DNA from: Kofleriaceae bacterium | GTDB lineage: Bacteria > Myxococcota_A > Polyangia > Haliangiales > Haliangiaceae | Reading direction: 5' to 3' | Length of the DNA stretch: 42,735 nucleotides | Assembly (NCBI GenBank): GCA_024762925.1 | Contig: JANTGM010000046.1 | Location: 1 to 42,735 of the forward strand | Part shown: one piece after another, positions 15,938-23,975 of the stretch | How positions within the stretch are numbered: position 1 is the stretch's first letter | How the letters are laid out: each line of letters starts with the position of its first letter | Program-made: the position numbers and the translations under genes | Notes under the pieces: model-generated | Databases searched by the model: none | What the model was told of the DNA's origin: nothing | The model's input: only the letters and a program-made list of their open reading frames with translations

Positions 15938-17920
15938 GTGGCAAATTCTGATACGTCAGGCCAGCGACTCCGAGCTATTGCAGCATCCTTCCTCCTTGCA
16001 CTGCGCTCGCTTCTCTGCGGGTTGCTCATACTCGTCCTCTTCGACCTTCTTCAGGTTGGCTGGCACGACCCAGAGGCGTTGCTCAGTCCACATCGATACG
16101 CCGCTGCGGTGCTCCCCGCTTCGATCGTCATGGCCGCCCTCATCGTTGCTCCCTTGCTGGCGATTCGAAATCGCCTTCTCGAGTGGCAGGTTGCCAATCT
16201 CCGAATCGCATTTGCGATTTCCATTGGAGCTCTCCTCACTTGCATCGCAGCTGCGTGGCTCGCATGGACTCGCAATCTCCAGCTTCCAATCGATGCAGCC
16301 TTGGTCGTGGGAACAGGTGCCGCATCCATCATCCTCATGGCCATTGCGATTGTTCGAAAGCGCTGGCCGCCGCAAGCGCTTCTCCTCGCAATGCTCCTAT
16401 GGGGCGCCTACATTGCGATCGGCGCCTACCATCGCATCCTAGCGCAGCACGCACTTTGGCCGGTACTTGCACTGTGGATTGTGGCCGCCACGCTCAAAGT
16501 GCCAAAGCCAAAGCTTGTTGCGGGGGGTGCTGCGCTGCTGAGCGTCCTTGGGCTTGTCGGCTATGAAGCCGATCGTATGACTGTCGCGCGTTTGGTGCAG
16601 CGATCGGTTGTCTCCGCACCTATTGCCGAAGCGGTGCGAGGAATCGTGGACGTTGACGCCGATGGTTATAGTGCGATTCTCGGCGGCGGCGACTGCGACG
16701 ATTTTGATGCCGCCTTGTCTCCCCAAGAACTCGAAGTGGTTGGTAACGGCAAGGACGACAACTGCCTTGGCGGAGATTTGCGATCATTCGAACCAGTTGG
16801 CACTGGCATGGTTGGCGTCTCCTCGCCCGTGAGTCCTCTGCCCGACATAGTCATTCTCTCACTTGATGCTGTGCGTGCGGACTACGCGACCAAGGAGTAC
16901 ATGCCCAATCTTGCACGGTTGGCCAAGCGAGGTCTGCACGCTCCCATTGCCTATGCTGCCGCTCCTCACACTGGTGTCTCCATGGTTGGACTCATGACGT
17001 CTACGGTGGGGATAGACAGCCAGCGGCACGGTCGATTCTTCGGCTACGAGCCGCAGATTGGTATAGTTCTTAGGAACGCAGGATACCAAAGTGTGGCCAT
17101 TCACTGTCTAGCGGATCTCGTCTCCGACATGGTTCAGGGCTTTGACTTTGTCGACAACCAGCTCGGCCCTCGCTGCAAGACCTTTGCGGGCACCACCGCC
17201 AAAGCCATGGGCGACCTTGCGCTTCAGTATCTGCGCCATCGCAAGAGCGACAAACCGCTGTTTCTCTGGGCCCATTTCACCGATCCCCACCTTCCCTACT
17301 TTAGGAGCTATCGCCAAGAAGTAGCCCGCGTAGACGCGGAAGTCGGTCGTATTGTCGATGCGCTCAAACCCAATTCCATTGTTGTCGTCGTATCCGATCA
17401 CGGAGAGTCGTTCGGTTCTCATGGATTCAAAGGGCATATCTGGCGGCTTGATGAGGAGATGATTCGGGTGCCTCTAGTCATCGCCGGGCCCGGAGTTCCC
17501 AAGACCACTATCGCATGGCCCACAAGCCTTCTCGACGTGGCACCAACGCTTACCGACGTTTTGGGGCTAGCCAAACCCGTGGGCTGGCAGGGCGCCTCGC
17601 TTCTCGAAGCCCCCGGCACACGCCCAATTGTCTTCGAATCGGTCTACCGCGGTCTAGTGGACCTCCATGGCATACGTCTGGGCGACTACAAACTCACCCA
17701 CGATCGCCGGCACAACACCTACGAACTCTACGATGTCGTGCACGACCCAGGCGACACCAAGAATCTTGTCGCCGAGGAAGTGAAGCGGTTTCGAGACATG
17801 CGAGAAGAACTCGGCCGAGTATTCGACGAGCTGCACAACGACCAGGGAGTCCTAAGAAAACTTCTACTTCTTGAATCTCGACCCAACGTGATGCCCGATC
17901 ATGTTGGGCCGTTGCAGTAG
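15938..17920 (+). CDS. Membrane-anchored sulfatase/phosphotransferase-family enzyme with a MopE-type insert
   Basis: This is 660 residues with a GTG start five bases after the flippase. Residues about 10-210 hold six or so membrane helices. At 238-276 a MopE-like metal-binding motif is inserted (D-V-D-A-D-G ... G-G-D-C-D-D ... N-G-K-D-D-N-C). The periplasmic catalytic domain starts at about 300: L-S-L-D-A-V-R-A-D (Asp310), A-A-P-H-T-G (Thr345 in the nucleophile position), D-P-H (449-451), V-S-D-H-G-E (Asp487, His488) and F-K-G-H (His500). These are metal ligands of the alkaline-phosphatase superfamily. The nucleophile position is Thr, not the Cys/Ser of formylglycine sulfatases, so a phosphoethanolamine- or phosphoglycerol-transferase-like activity on glycans is more likely than sulfate hydrolysis. 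It is co-transcribed with the flippase. Confidence 0.88.
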   Translation: MANSDTSGQRLRAIAASFLLALRSLLCGLLILVLFDLLQVGWHDPEALLSPHRYAAAVLPASIVMAALIVAPLLAIRNRLLEWQVANLRIAFAISIGALLTCIAAAWLAWTRNLQLPIDAALVVGTGAASIILMAIAIVRKRWPPQALLLAMLLWGAYIAIGAYHRILAQHALWPVLALWIVAATLKVPKPKLVAGGAALLSVLGLVGYEADRMTVARLVQRSVVSAPIAEAVRGIVDVDADGYSAILGGGDCDDFDAALSPQELEVVGNGKDDNCLGGDLRSFEPVGTGMVGVSSPVSPLPDIVILSLDAVRADYATKEYMPNLARLAKRGLHAPIAYAAAPHTGVSMVGLMTSTVGIDSQRHGRFFGYEPQIGIVLRNAGYQSVAIHCLADLVSDMVQGFDFVDNQLGPRCKTFAGTTAKAMGDLALQYLRHRKSDKPLFLWAHFTDPHLPYFRSYRQEVARVDAEVGRIVDALKPNSIVVVVSDHGESFGSHGFKGHIWRLDEEMIRVPLVIAGPGVPKTTIAWPTSLLDVAPTLTDVLGLAKPVGWQGASLLEAPGTRPIVFESVYRGLVDLHGIRLGDYKLTHDRRHNTYELYDVVHDPGDTKNLVAEEVKRFRDMREELGRVFDELHNDQGVLRKLLLLESRPNVMPDHVGPLQ

Positions 17921-17922
17921 CG

Positions 17923-17958
17923 AGTGCGCGATTCATGACTAGTGCGCGATTCATGAAT
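17923..17958 (+). repeat. 18-bp direct tandem duplication after the sulfatase-like gene
   Basis: AGTGCGCGATTCATGACT at 17923-17940 is followed directly by AGTGCGCGATTCATGAAT at 17941-17958, identical in the first 16 bases. The second copy ends in the 10-base palindrome ATTCATGAAT. It begins three bases after the stop codon. Confidence 0.85.
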
Positions 17959-18220
17959 ATAGAACGCGCTCACTCGTCTTCTCGCCGATGGAATGATTTT
18001 CGCTGATGGCAGATCGGTGTGGCATTGGGCCGCGTTCAGCGACAAATCAATGTGGGGACTTGATTGGCATAACTCGTACTCCTGAGAACGGCGAGACCCA
18101 ACGCTCCACGCGCGAGAACGAATGCCCACGGACACACGCCCTAAGGTCAGCATCACTCACGCCTATCCTGTGCTGTGATAGCAAACTTTCTACTCATCGT
18201 GCAGGCGTGTACTCTGTGGC
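17959..18220. other. Intergenic stretch with no recognised gene
   Basis: About 260 bases between the tandem duplication and the next signal-peptide gene. I see no convincing open frame, RNA gene or terminator; it presumably holds the promoter of the gene at 18221. Confidence 0.5.
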
Positions 18221-18754
18221 ATGGCAGCGTTTCGAACCCATCTTTTTCTCGCTGGCACGGTGCTCTTGGGCATGGCGACAATGGCGCAAGCAGAATCGCC
18301 AGAACCTAAGACCGCACCCAAGCCAGCGTGGACGGTCCAGGTGGATCCGCTCACGACAATGCTGGGAATTGGCCATGTGCTCATCGAGCGTCGAGTCGCA
18401 AATCACATCGCAGTCTACGCGGGCCCAAGCCTCAAGCTCTACGACAATCTCTTAAGCGACGATGAAGGGTATCGCGCCGTTGGCATTGAGTTTGGTGCTC
18501 GGTGGTTCTTCTCAGGAACGGCCCCTGCGGGTTGGTGGGCAGGGGGGCGTGCGACGGTCGCGAATGTCAGCCATGACGACGAGAGCCGAGTGGGTGGCTA
18601 CATTAGCGCACTTGGTGGCTACGCATGGATCTTCGATAACCGCTGGGTCGTCTCCGCCGCCATCGGCATTTCCTACTTTGACTACAGTGTGGGAGGCGTT
18701 GGGGTGGATGGAATCTTGCCTGGTGCTCATACCGGAGTAGGCGTCGCATTCTAA
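18221..18754 (+). CDS. Small outer-membrane beta-barrel-like protein
   Basis: This is 177 residues with a signal peptide ending T-M-A-Q-A. The mature part is Gly- and aromatic-rich with alternating strands, such as the W-T-V-Q-V-D-P, A-V-Y-A-G-P-S-L-K-L-Y and F-G-A-R-W-F-F segments, and it ends G-V-G-V-A-F. A terminal Phe is common in outer-membrane barrels recognised by BamA. About eight strands are plausible. It resembles small barrels of unknown function (DUF3575-like organisation), but I cannot assign a family with certainty. It stands alone between two intergenic spaces. Confidence 0.75.
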   Translation: MAAFRTHLFLAGTVLLGMATMAQAESPEPKTAPKPAWTVQVDPLTTMLGIGHVLIERRVANHIAVYAGPSLKLYDNLLSDDEGYRAVGIEFGARWFFSGTAPAGWWAGGRATVANVSHDDESRVGGYISALGGYAWIFDNRWVVSAAIGISYFDYSVGGVGVDGILPGAHTGVGVAF

Positions 18755-18842
18755 GCCACGGCCAGATGTCCTAGAAGTGTAACGCTGGCGAGTTAGAGCC
18801 CCTCCTCAGGCTTTGCTTCATGGGGTACAATGAATCTCTCGC

Positions 18843-19679
18843 ATGAAATTCCTTTTCATACTCGCTTCCATTTCAACACTCGTCGGCTGTCAGTTTGATG
18901 GCTCCAATTTGCGAGGAGCGGAAGACGCTCCCAACACAGAAGTGGATGCGGATGTCGGCAGCGACGGGTCTAGTGGCGATGCGAATGCTCCGACGCCGAG
19001 CTACAGCGCATATTGGAGCTTTGATAACGATGTCTCCGATGCAACTGGTGTGCATGACGGCGTGCTGAGCGGGCCAGCGGCGCTTACCTCCGGGGGACGA
19101 GGATTCGGTGGCGGTGAAGCGCTGGAACTTCTGGCGGATGGGGCACGCATGGACATCTCCAATCCGCGGGAGTTTGACTTCAATAGCGACTTCACCTGGC
19201 ACGCCTACATCAGAACGAACGATGGCTCTGGTGCCGTATTCTCACGAAATCCCCTTGGGTCGGAGTGGAACCAAGGATCAAAGGCTCTCTTTATTCGCAG
19301 CAATGACGTGGATTGGGACACCGGCTGGGTTAGCAATCCACATACTCGAGTCCGAGTCGACGATGGAGAGTGGCACCAGATCATCGCTACCTTTGAAGCC
19401 AACACAGACCGGCTGAATATCTTTGTCGATCCAAGCGTTGGAGATACGAGCGGAAGCTATAGCGACACTCACGATATCAATCGATTCGATGAGCACACGC
19501 ACAATCACCTCTCCGGTATTGCGGAAACGGGGTTTTCCCTAGGCCAAGCGAACTTCACAGGCGGCCTCTCAGACTTGGGGACGCTTGAGGGGCTCATCGA
19601 CGAGGCGGCCATCTTCGATCGCGCCTTGGTCGGTAAGGAGCTTGACTTGCTCATCGCCCAGGGCCCGTCCGCCCTCTAG
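18843..19679 (+). CDS. Lipoprotein with LamG/concanavalin-like lectin domain
   Basis: This is 278 residues. The signal peptide ends in the lipobox L-V-G-C (Cys16). An acidic low-complexity linker to about residue 55 precedes a LamG-type jelly-roll. Its usual landmarks are Y-W-S-F-D at 58-62, then G-V-H-D-G, the F-T-W-H-A-Y-I-R strand, D-G-E-W-H-Q-I-I-A-T, and the closing L-I-D-E-A-A-I-F-D-R-A-L. Such domains bind glycans or proteins at the cell surface. The location in a polysaccharide locus makes glycan binding attractive but unproven. A single-gene transcript is likely. Confidence 0.85.
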   Translation: MKFLFILASISTLVGCQFDGSNLRGAEDAPNTEVDADVGSDGSSGDANAPTPSYSAYWSFDNDVSDATGVHDGVLSGPAALTSGGRGFGGGEALELLADGARMDISNPREFDFNSDFTWHAYIRTNDGSGAVFSRNPLGSEWNQGSKALFIRSNDVDWDTGWVSNPHTRVRVDDGEWHQIIATFEANTDRLNIFVDPSVGDTSGSYSDTHDINRFDEHTHNHLSGIAETGFSLGQANFTGGLSDLGTLEGLIDEAAIFDRALVGKELDLLIAQGPSAL

Positions 19680-19822
19680 ACAACTTGCGACCTGGGTACC
19701 TGGGTATATCCGACATAGGAGCACACTCTCGTGCCTCCAAAGAAACCATGCGAAAGAGACAAAGCAACATTGGCGGTCCTGCGCGTTCGACTTCGTGATG
19801 CGAGCGACTATGCTCGGCGCCA

Positions 19823-20467
19823 ATGCCCTCGGTGCTCGACCTAATTCCCGCTTCAAAGAAACACGTCATCTGGGACTTCAATGGGACGCTTGTTGATGAC
19901 GTGACCTTGGTGCTGAACGTAACCAACGACATTCTTCGAGAACGCGGGTTGCCAGGCATTGATGCGGAGCGCTATCGCAAACTCTTCTCGTTTCCGGTCT
20001 CCAATTATTACGCCAAACTCGGCCTTCCTGGCGAGGGAGAAGCCTTCCGTGCAGTTGCCGATGTCTTTGCCAAAAACTTTGAGTCTGGCATGCACGACTG
20101 TGGTCTGCGAGATGATGCAATGCCGTGCCTATTGGCCCTTCACGAGAGAAACCTCACTTCATCGGTGCTCTCGGCATCTCGCCAAGAATCGCTGGAAGCG
20201 CTCACCGAACAGTTCGGGCTCTCCGAACTCATGACCGAGGTCTGTGGCATTGATGATCACTATGCACACGGCAAGATCGAGAGCGGTCTCAAATGGATCC
20301 AGGAGACCAAGAGGACTCCCGAAGAGTTAATCGTGGTCGGCGACACGGCGCATGACTTCGAGGTGGCAACAGAGCTTGGTGCTTCGTGCATCCTTGTGAG
20401 CTTTGGGCACAGCAGTCGTGACAAGCTCGAGAAGTGTGGCTGTCCAATAGCCGACTCACTGTCATAG
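19823..20467 (+). CDS. HAD-superfamily phosphatase (phosphoglycolate-phosphatase-like)
   Basis: This is 214 residues, with ATG 19823 or GTG 19832 as start. Motif I is I-W-D-F-N-G-T with Asp18 as nucleophile but Asn20 where most phosphatases have the second Asp. An alpha-helical cap follows (about 30-90). Motif II is the S-V-L-S-A-S stretch near 114-119, Lys151 (H-G-K) fits motif III, and motif IV is V-G-D-T-A-H-D (Asp174, Asp178). In HAD phosphatases the second Asp of motif I acts as general acid/base, so the substitution could alter activity. The natural substrate may be a sugar phosphate, given the neighbours; this is inference. Confidence 0.85.
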   Translation: MPSVLDLIPASKKHVIWDFNGTLVDDVTLVLNVTNDILRERGLPGIDAERYRKLFSFPVSNYYAKLGLPGEGEAFRAVADVFAKNFESGMHDCGLRDDAMPCLLALHERNLTSSVLSASRQESLEALTEQFGLSELMTEVCGIDDHYAHGKIESGLKWIQETKRTPEELIVVGDTAHDFEVATELGASCILVSFGHSSRDKLEKCGCPIADSLS

Positions 20468-20483
20468 GCAGCCAATAGCTCTG

Positions 20484-20687
20484 TTAGTCGATCTGGATTT
20501 CACAAGCAACGTGGATTGGAATGTTGAGTTCTTGGTGTTGCACACCAGCCGCCTCCGAGTCGCCACCACAGGTGCTGGTTGCGACTGCCTCGGTTGCCAG
20601 CCATGGAACACTGGTCTCCACATCCTTTCCCTCTTGGCCAACGATGCTGTGCACAACGTAGTTGCGCGTTCTCAAGACCATCATCAT
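20484..20687 (-). CDS. Possible small secreted protein, unrecognised
   Basis: This is a 67-codon frame starting at the first of three ATGs and lying just after, and in the same frame as, the deacetylase stop. Its codons show a coding-like bias toward G in first position. The frame upstream of the ATGs, back to the deacetylase TAG, is hydrophobic (L-A-C-G-T-L-V-A), so a signal anchor with a non-standard start is conceivable. Two Cys residues occur in the C-terminal half. There is no known family and no clear ribosome-binding site. It may be a real small gene of the deacetylase transcript or a chance frame. Confidence 0.35.
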   Translation of the reverse strand: MMMVLRTRNYVVHSIVGQEGKDVETSVPWLATEAVATSTCGGDSEAAGVQHQELNIPIHVACEIQID

Positions 20688-20714
20688 CGCTACCAGCGTG
20701 CCACAAGCCAGGCG

Positions 20715-21767
20715 CTAGAGCTTGTCGAGGCCAAAGCGCGCGAGGGTCTTGCGAATGCTCTCTTCGCGCTCCCGAGGCAAACGGCGCAAGGCTTGGCTCG
20801 CCATTCGAGCAGCAGTGCGAGCCGTCGACTGGGCTATTGGCGGATGCAGTGGCGCAAAATCTCCAACGACGGGCCGAGTGTCGAGATCCAAGAAGCCGAC
20901 AGTTCGAAATCGGCTCCGGTTTGCTGCGAGAAATTCGCAGAGCGCTTCAAAGCGACGAATCACCGACCAGTCTGGGTGCGCAAAGTCCTGTGGCAGTTTT
21001 CGATCGCGCAAGAGCTCAAAGGAGTGCGAGACAATCACAAAGCTGCGCCACGCTTCGGAGTAGGCCTGTTGCATAGCCGCCTGCATTTCCAACGCAGAGA
21101 CCGCGCACAACTGAGCGGGCCGATAGTGGCCTGGATAGTCGCGAAAGCTCGACACCGGATACTCCCAAAGGCCTTCTAGTTGCCGAGGCTGCACCAACAT
21201 CTCACCAATGTCGAGGCCACACTCACTCTCGAGGTATGAGTAGTTGTAGCTTGAATCGTATCGAATGCCGCATTGAGCAAGCGCCTCGAGTGTTTGAAAG
21301 TCTGCTCCAAAGTTTCCTGCACGATAGGCATTCACGTTGTGAGCCCCCGCTGCACGCAAGTTTGCGAGCGCCGTTTCAATCACTACAACTTGGTCTTCAC
21401 GACTCAGCTCTCGAATATTATACGCGCGAGTGCTCCCCAGCAGCGGATCAGACATTTTCTCAAACCACTCTGTGTGAATGTGAAGCTGAACCTCCGAGCC
21501 AGTCTCCTGAATGTCCTCTACAATTTTTGCGAGCGGAGCAATACCGATCTCGCAGGCCATGAGAGCCTCGATAAAGAAAACACCCTTGAGTCCATGTCGC
21601 TTCAGCAGATCAACCTGGTACTTGATGCCAAAGTCGCCATCTGGGGTTGCTCCATAGACATCCCGCGCTAGATCTCCCGCCAGCCCATCGCGCTTCCAAT
21701 CCTCACACCGGGGCCATGCCTCTACATCGACGGTGATCATCACCTCAAGTGGATCTCGCGAAGCCAT
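20715..21767 (-). CDS. Polysaccharide deacetylase (WalW-like, CE4-type)
   Basis: This is 350 residues without a signal peptide. The N-terminal I-T-V-D-V-E-A-W (Asp14) is the metal/catalytic Asp region in the variant form seen in polysaccharide-deacetylase proteins of lipopolysaccharide and exopolysaccharide loci. L-H-I-H-T-E-W (His96, His98) supplies metal ligands, and Y-R-A-G-N-F at 148-153 is the conserved Arg motif. A late S-H-S-F-E-L-L block carries the general-acid histidine. These enzymes remove N-acetyl groups from GlcNAc-like residues on glycans or precursors. The C-terminus is a basic helical extension (about 310-350). The arylamine acetyltransferase-like gene lies just upstream on the same strand. 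Confidence 0.88.
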   Translation of the reverse strand: MASRDPLEVMITVDVEAWPRCEDWKRDGLAGDLARDVYGATPDGDFGIKYQVDLLKRHGLKGVFFIEALMACEIGIAPLAKIVEDIQETGSEVQLHIHTEWFEKMSDPLLGSTRAYNIRELSREDQVVVIETALANLRAAGAHNVNAYRAGNFGADFQTLEALAQCGIRYDSSYNYSYLESECGLDIGEMLVQPRQLEGLWEYPVSSFRDYPGHYRPAQLCAVSALEMQAAMQQAYSEAWRSFVIVSHSFELLRDRKLPQDFAHPDWSVIRRFEALCEFLAANRSRFRTVGFLDLDTRPVVGDFAPLHPPIAQSTARTAARMASQALRRLPREREESIRKTLARFGLDKL

Positions 21768-21816
21768 GGGTGCAGGCTACCAAAAGCTGCACACGCAAAG
21801 ATACGCAACCCACTCG

Positions 21817-22677
21817 CTACTGGGGTAGCAGGGAGTGCTTCCCTGCTAGCGCCATTGCTCGCCTTACCCGCTGCTGCCAGATCAGCCCCCGCGCACGAAG
21901 CTTCTGGAAGAGCTGCTCGGACTTGTTGCTCGGCATCCTTGGCAGGTCGATTCCAAAGGCTTCACGTAGGATCGTCAAGTACTCGCCGTCGGAACCAATG
22001 GTCCTCGCGGGATGGCCCGTCAACTTGTAGGAACCATCGATGAGAGACGCAGTTCCAACCTCGGTTTGTAGGACGCAGATTCGGGCCCTAGTGAACCAAG
22101 AACGGGTACAGGTTTGATGGTGCCTGCACATTGGCTCAAACTCCGACATCTGCCGCGAGACAAGGGAAAGTTCGTAGCCTTTGGACTCTCCATATACGTT
22201 CTCAACTTCGTAAAGCAATTGATCGCCAAGCGAAGCGAGTCGGTAGCTCGCCTCGGAATCGGAGCGAAGAGAGCCAGCCTTCAGTGCCAACGGAAGCGTG
22301 GAGCCATCGCCAAATCCCACATCCACTAGGAATGGCGCGCCGTCGCACCAGACTCGCAGTGCCATATGATCGAAGTTAGCACCAATGCTCGCCGCTCGAA
22401 TCACCCGCGAGGAGAGAAGCTCGACCGAGAATCCAATTTCACGAAGAAGCCAGGCAAAAAGCCCATTGAGCTCATAGCAAAAGCCTCCTCGCTTCCGTCT
22501 CACTATCTTGCGGAACAGGCTCGCGGTATCAAGCTTCAGCGCGACCCCCAGATGGATGTCGAAATTCTCGAATGGCACGGACCTCAGATGTGCTTGGCAC
22601 AAGGCCTCAAGACACTTGAGATTGGGTTGGGCGTGGCCGTGAAAGCCGATCCTGGCCAGGTAGAGGTCCTTGTCCAT
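21817..22677 (-). CDS. nat: Arylamine N-acetyltransferase (NAT) homologue
   Basis: This is 286 residues, normal length for bacterial NATs. The Cys-His-Asp triad is intact: Cys67 in R-G-G-F-C-Y-E, His104 in F-D-H-M-A-L and Asp119 in L-V-D-V-G-F-G-D. The N-terminal P-F-E-N-F-D-I-H motif is also diagnostic. Classical NATs move acetyl from acetyl-CoA to arylamines by a ping-pong mechanism, while relatives such as RifF act as amide synthases releasing carrier-bound chains. It lies directly upstream of the deacetylase gene with about 50 bases between them and probably shares its transcript. Its substrate here could be an amino sugar or an acyl-carrier product, but that is speculation. Confidence 0.93.
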   Translation of the reverse strand: MDKDLYLARIGFHGHAQPNLKCLEALCQAHLRSVPFENFDIHLGVALKLDTASLFRKIVRRKRGGFCYELNGLFAWLLREIGFSVELLSSRVIRAASIGANFDHMALRVWCDGAPFLVDVGFGDGSTLPLALKAGSLRSDSEASYRLASLGDQLLYEVENVYGESKGYELSLVSRQMSEFEPMCRHHQTCTRSWFTRARICVLQTEVGTASLIDGSYKLTGHPARTIGSDGEYLTILREAFGIDLPRMPSNKSEQLFQKLRARGLIWQQRVRRAMALAGKHSLLPQ

Positions 22678-22788
22678 ACTGCGTATACGGAGAAAAACAG
22701 CATAGGTTACAAGGCATTAGATGCATCCAAGATGGACGCAGAGGTCTCACATCGGAACTGACGCGATTGGTAGACGCGCCCAAGCCTC

Positions 22789-23901
22789 TTAGCTTCGGCT
22801 GAGTGCAGCTCGGTAGAGCCCCAAGTACTCGTCCGCCATTCGATCTGCCGAGTAGTCCCGAAGCACCCGCTCGCGTCCGGCAAGAGCGAGCTTGGCGGAC
22901 TCGGCCGGATTGTCGCGTAAGCGAAGCAGTGCTGCAGACATCGCTTTGTTGTCACCTGGAGGAACCAGCACGCCACAGACGTCCGTCTCAATAACCTTGG
23001 AGATACCACCAACATCGGTACTCACCACCGGAACTTGCGTTGCCATCGCCTCGAGAATCACGAGAGGCAGACCTTCGCTCAGAGAGGGAAGAGCAAACGC
23101 ATCGAGTGCCGCGATGATGCGATGTGCGTCGTTGCGTCGCCCGAGAATGTGAATAGCATCAGGGTGAGCACTTCTCGCCCGCGCGTCTTGGAGGGCAGTC
23201 ATCTGATCGCCATCGCCGACAATCACAAGCTGCAGTTTCTCCCCCAAGTTGGCTTCCAAGGCGACAATGAGCGCAGCCTGGTTCTTGTTCGTGTCGCATC
23301 GGCCAACGGTTCCAACAACCCAGGCGTTCTCCGAAATGCCAAGTTCGCGACGGACAGCTTGCCTAGCCTGGGAGTCTGGACGGTGCACGTCAAGACGGAT
23401 CCCGTTTGTAATGATCCTGATGCTATTGGGAAAGGGATAGGCCCACTGTTCTCTCGCGTGCTCAGCAGTTTTCTTAGATACGGCGACGAAGCTATGCACA
23501 AAGGGAGATCCAAAGCGTCGCAGGATTCGCCCCATCCGACTCACCAAGTGTCCCTCGCCATGCTTGGTGTGAACCACAACGTGCCCCGAAAGCCTGGCAG
23601 CGGCGGCGGCATACACAAGCGGCGGCGTGTTGTGGGTGTGCACCACATCGACAGCGAGCCGGTGAAGCACACGTGCCACGTTCCGGGGCAGTCTCCAGTC
23701 CAACCCTGGCTTTTTTGCAATCACCACAACCGGGATCTCCGCCTCGGCAAAGGCCCCAGCAAGCGGACCACCACCCGGATCACCAGAAAGCGAGATCACC
23801 AAGACCTCGTGGCCTTTTGCGCGCTGAGCCGTAGCGAGGTCGAGTGCTACTCGCTCGGCGCCTCCCATCCCCAACGAACCCAAGACGTGTGCGATTTTCA
23901 T
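22789..23901 (-). CDS. GT4-family glycosyltransferase
   Basis: This is 370 residues from the ATG at 23901 (M-K-I-A-H-V-L-G). The frame extends to 24039, but that would overlap the divergent glycosyltransferase, and the family starts with exactly this strand. GT-B signatures are G-M-G-G-A-E-R near the N-terminus, H-T-H-N-T-P-P, and V-G-T-V-G-R at the start of the second domain. The E-x7-E nucleotide-sugar motif appears in S-L-S-E-G-L-P-L-V-I-L-E-A-M-A. It is a retaining GT4 enzyme, probably cytoplasmic or peripheral at the inner membrane, adding a sugar to a lipid-linked repeat unit. It is divergent from the next GT4 gene, with 74 bases between starts that must hold both promoters. Confidence 0.92.
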   Translation of the reverse strand: MKIAHVLGSLGMGGAERVALDLATAQRAKGHEVLVISLSGDPGGGPLAGAFAEAEIPVVVIAKKPGLDWRLPRNVARVLHRLAVDVVHTHNTPPLVYAAAAARLSGHVVVHTKHGEGHLVSRMGRILRRFGSPFVHSFVAVSKKTAEHAREQWAYPFPNSIRIITNGIRLDVHRPDSQARQAVRRELGISENAWVVGTVGRCDTNKNQAALIVALEANLGEKLQLVIVGDGDQMTALQDARARSAHPDAIHILGRRNDAHRIIAALDAFALPSLSEGLPLVILEAMATQVPVVSTDVGGISKVIETDVCGVLVPPGDNKAMSAALLRLRDNPAESAKLALAGRERVLRDYSADRMADEYLGLYRAALSRS

Positions 23902-23975
23902 GATGCATCTGCGCTTCGCGAAATCGAGCGCTCCCAGCGATTGTGTTCGCAGGTCTAACACGTGACGATCGCATC

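Noticed and set aside
15938-17920. Calling the enzyme a true formylglycine sulfatase
   Set aside because: The C/S-x-P-x-R formylglycine signature is absent; the nucleophile position is Thr.
20511-21179. 222-codon plus-strand frame over the deacetylase gene
   Set aside because: Antisense shadow of the deacetylase, which has clear catalytic motifs on the minus strand.
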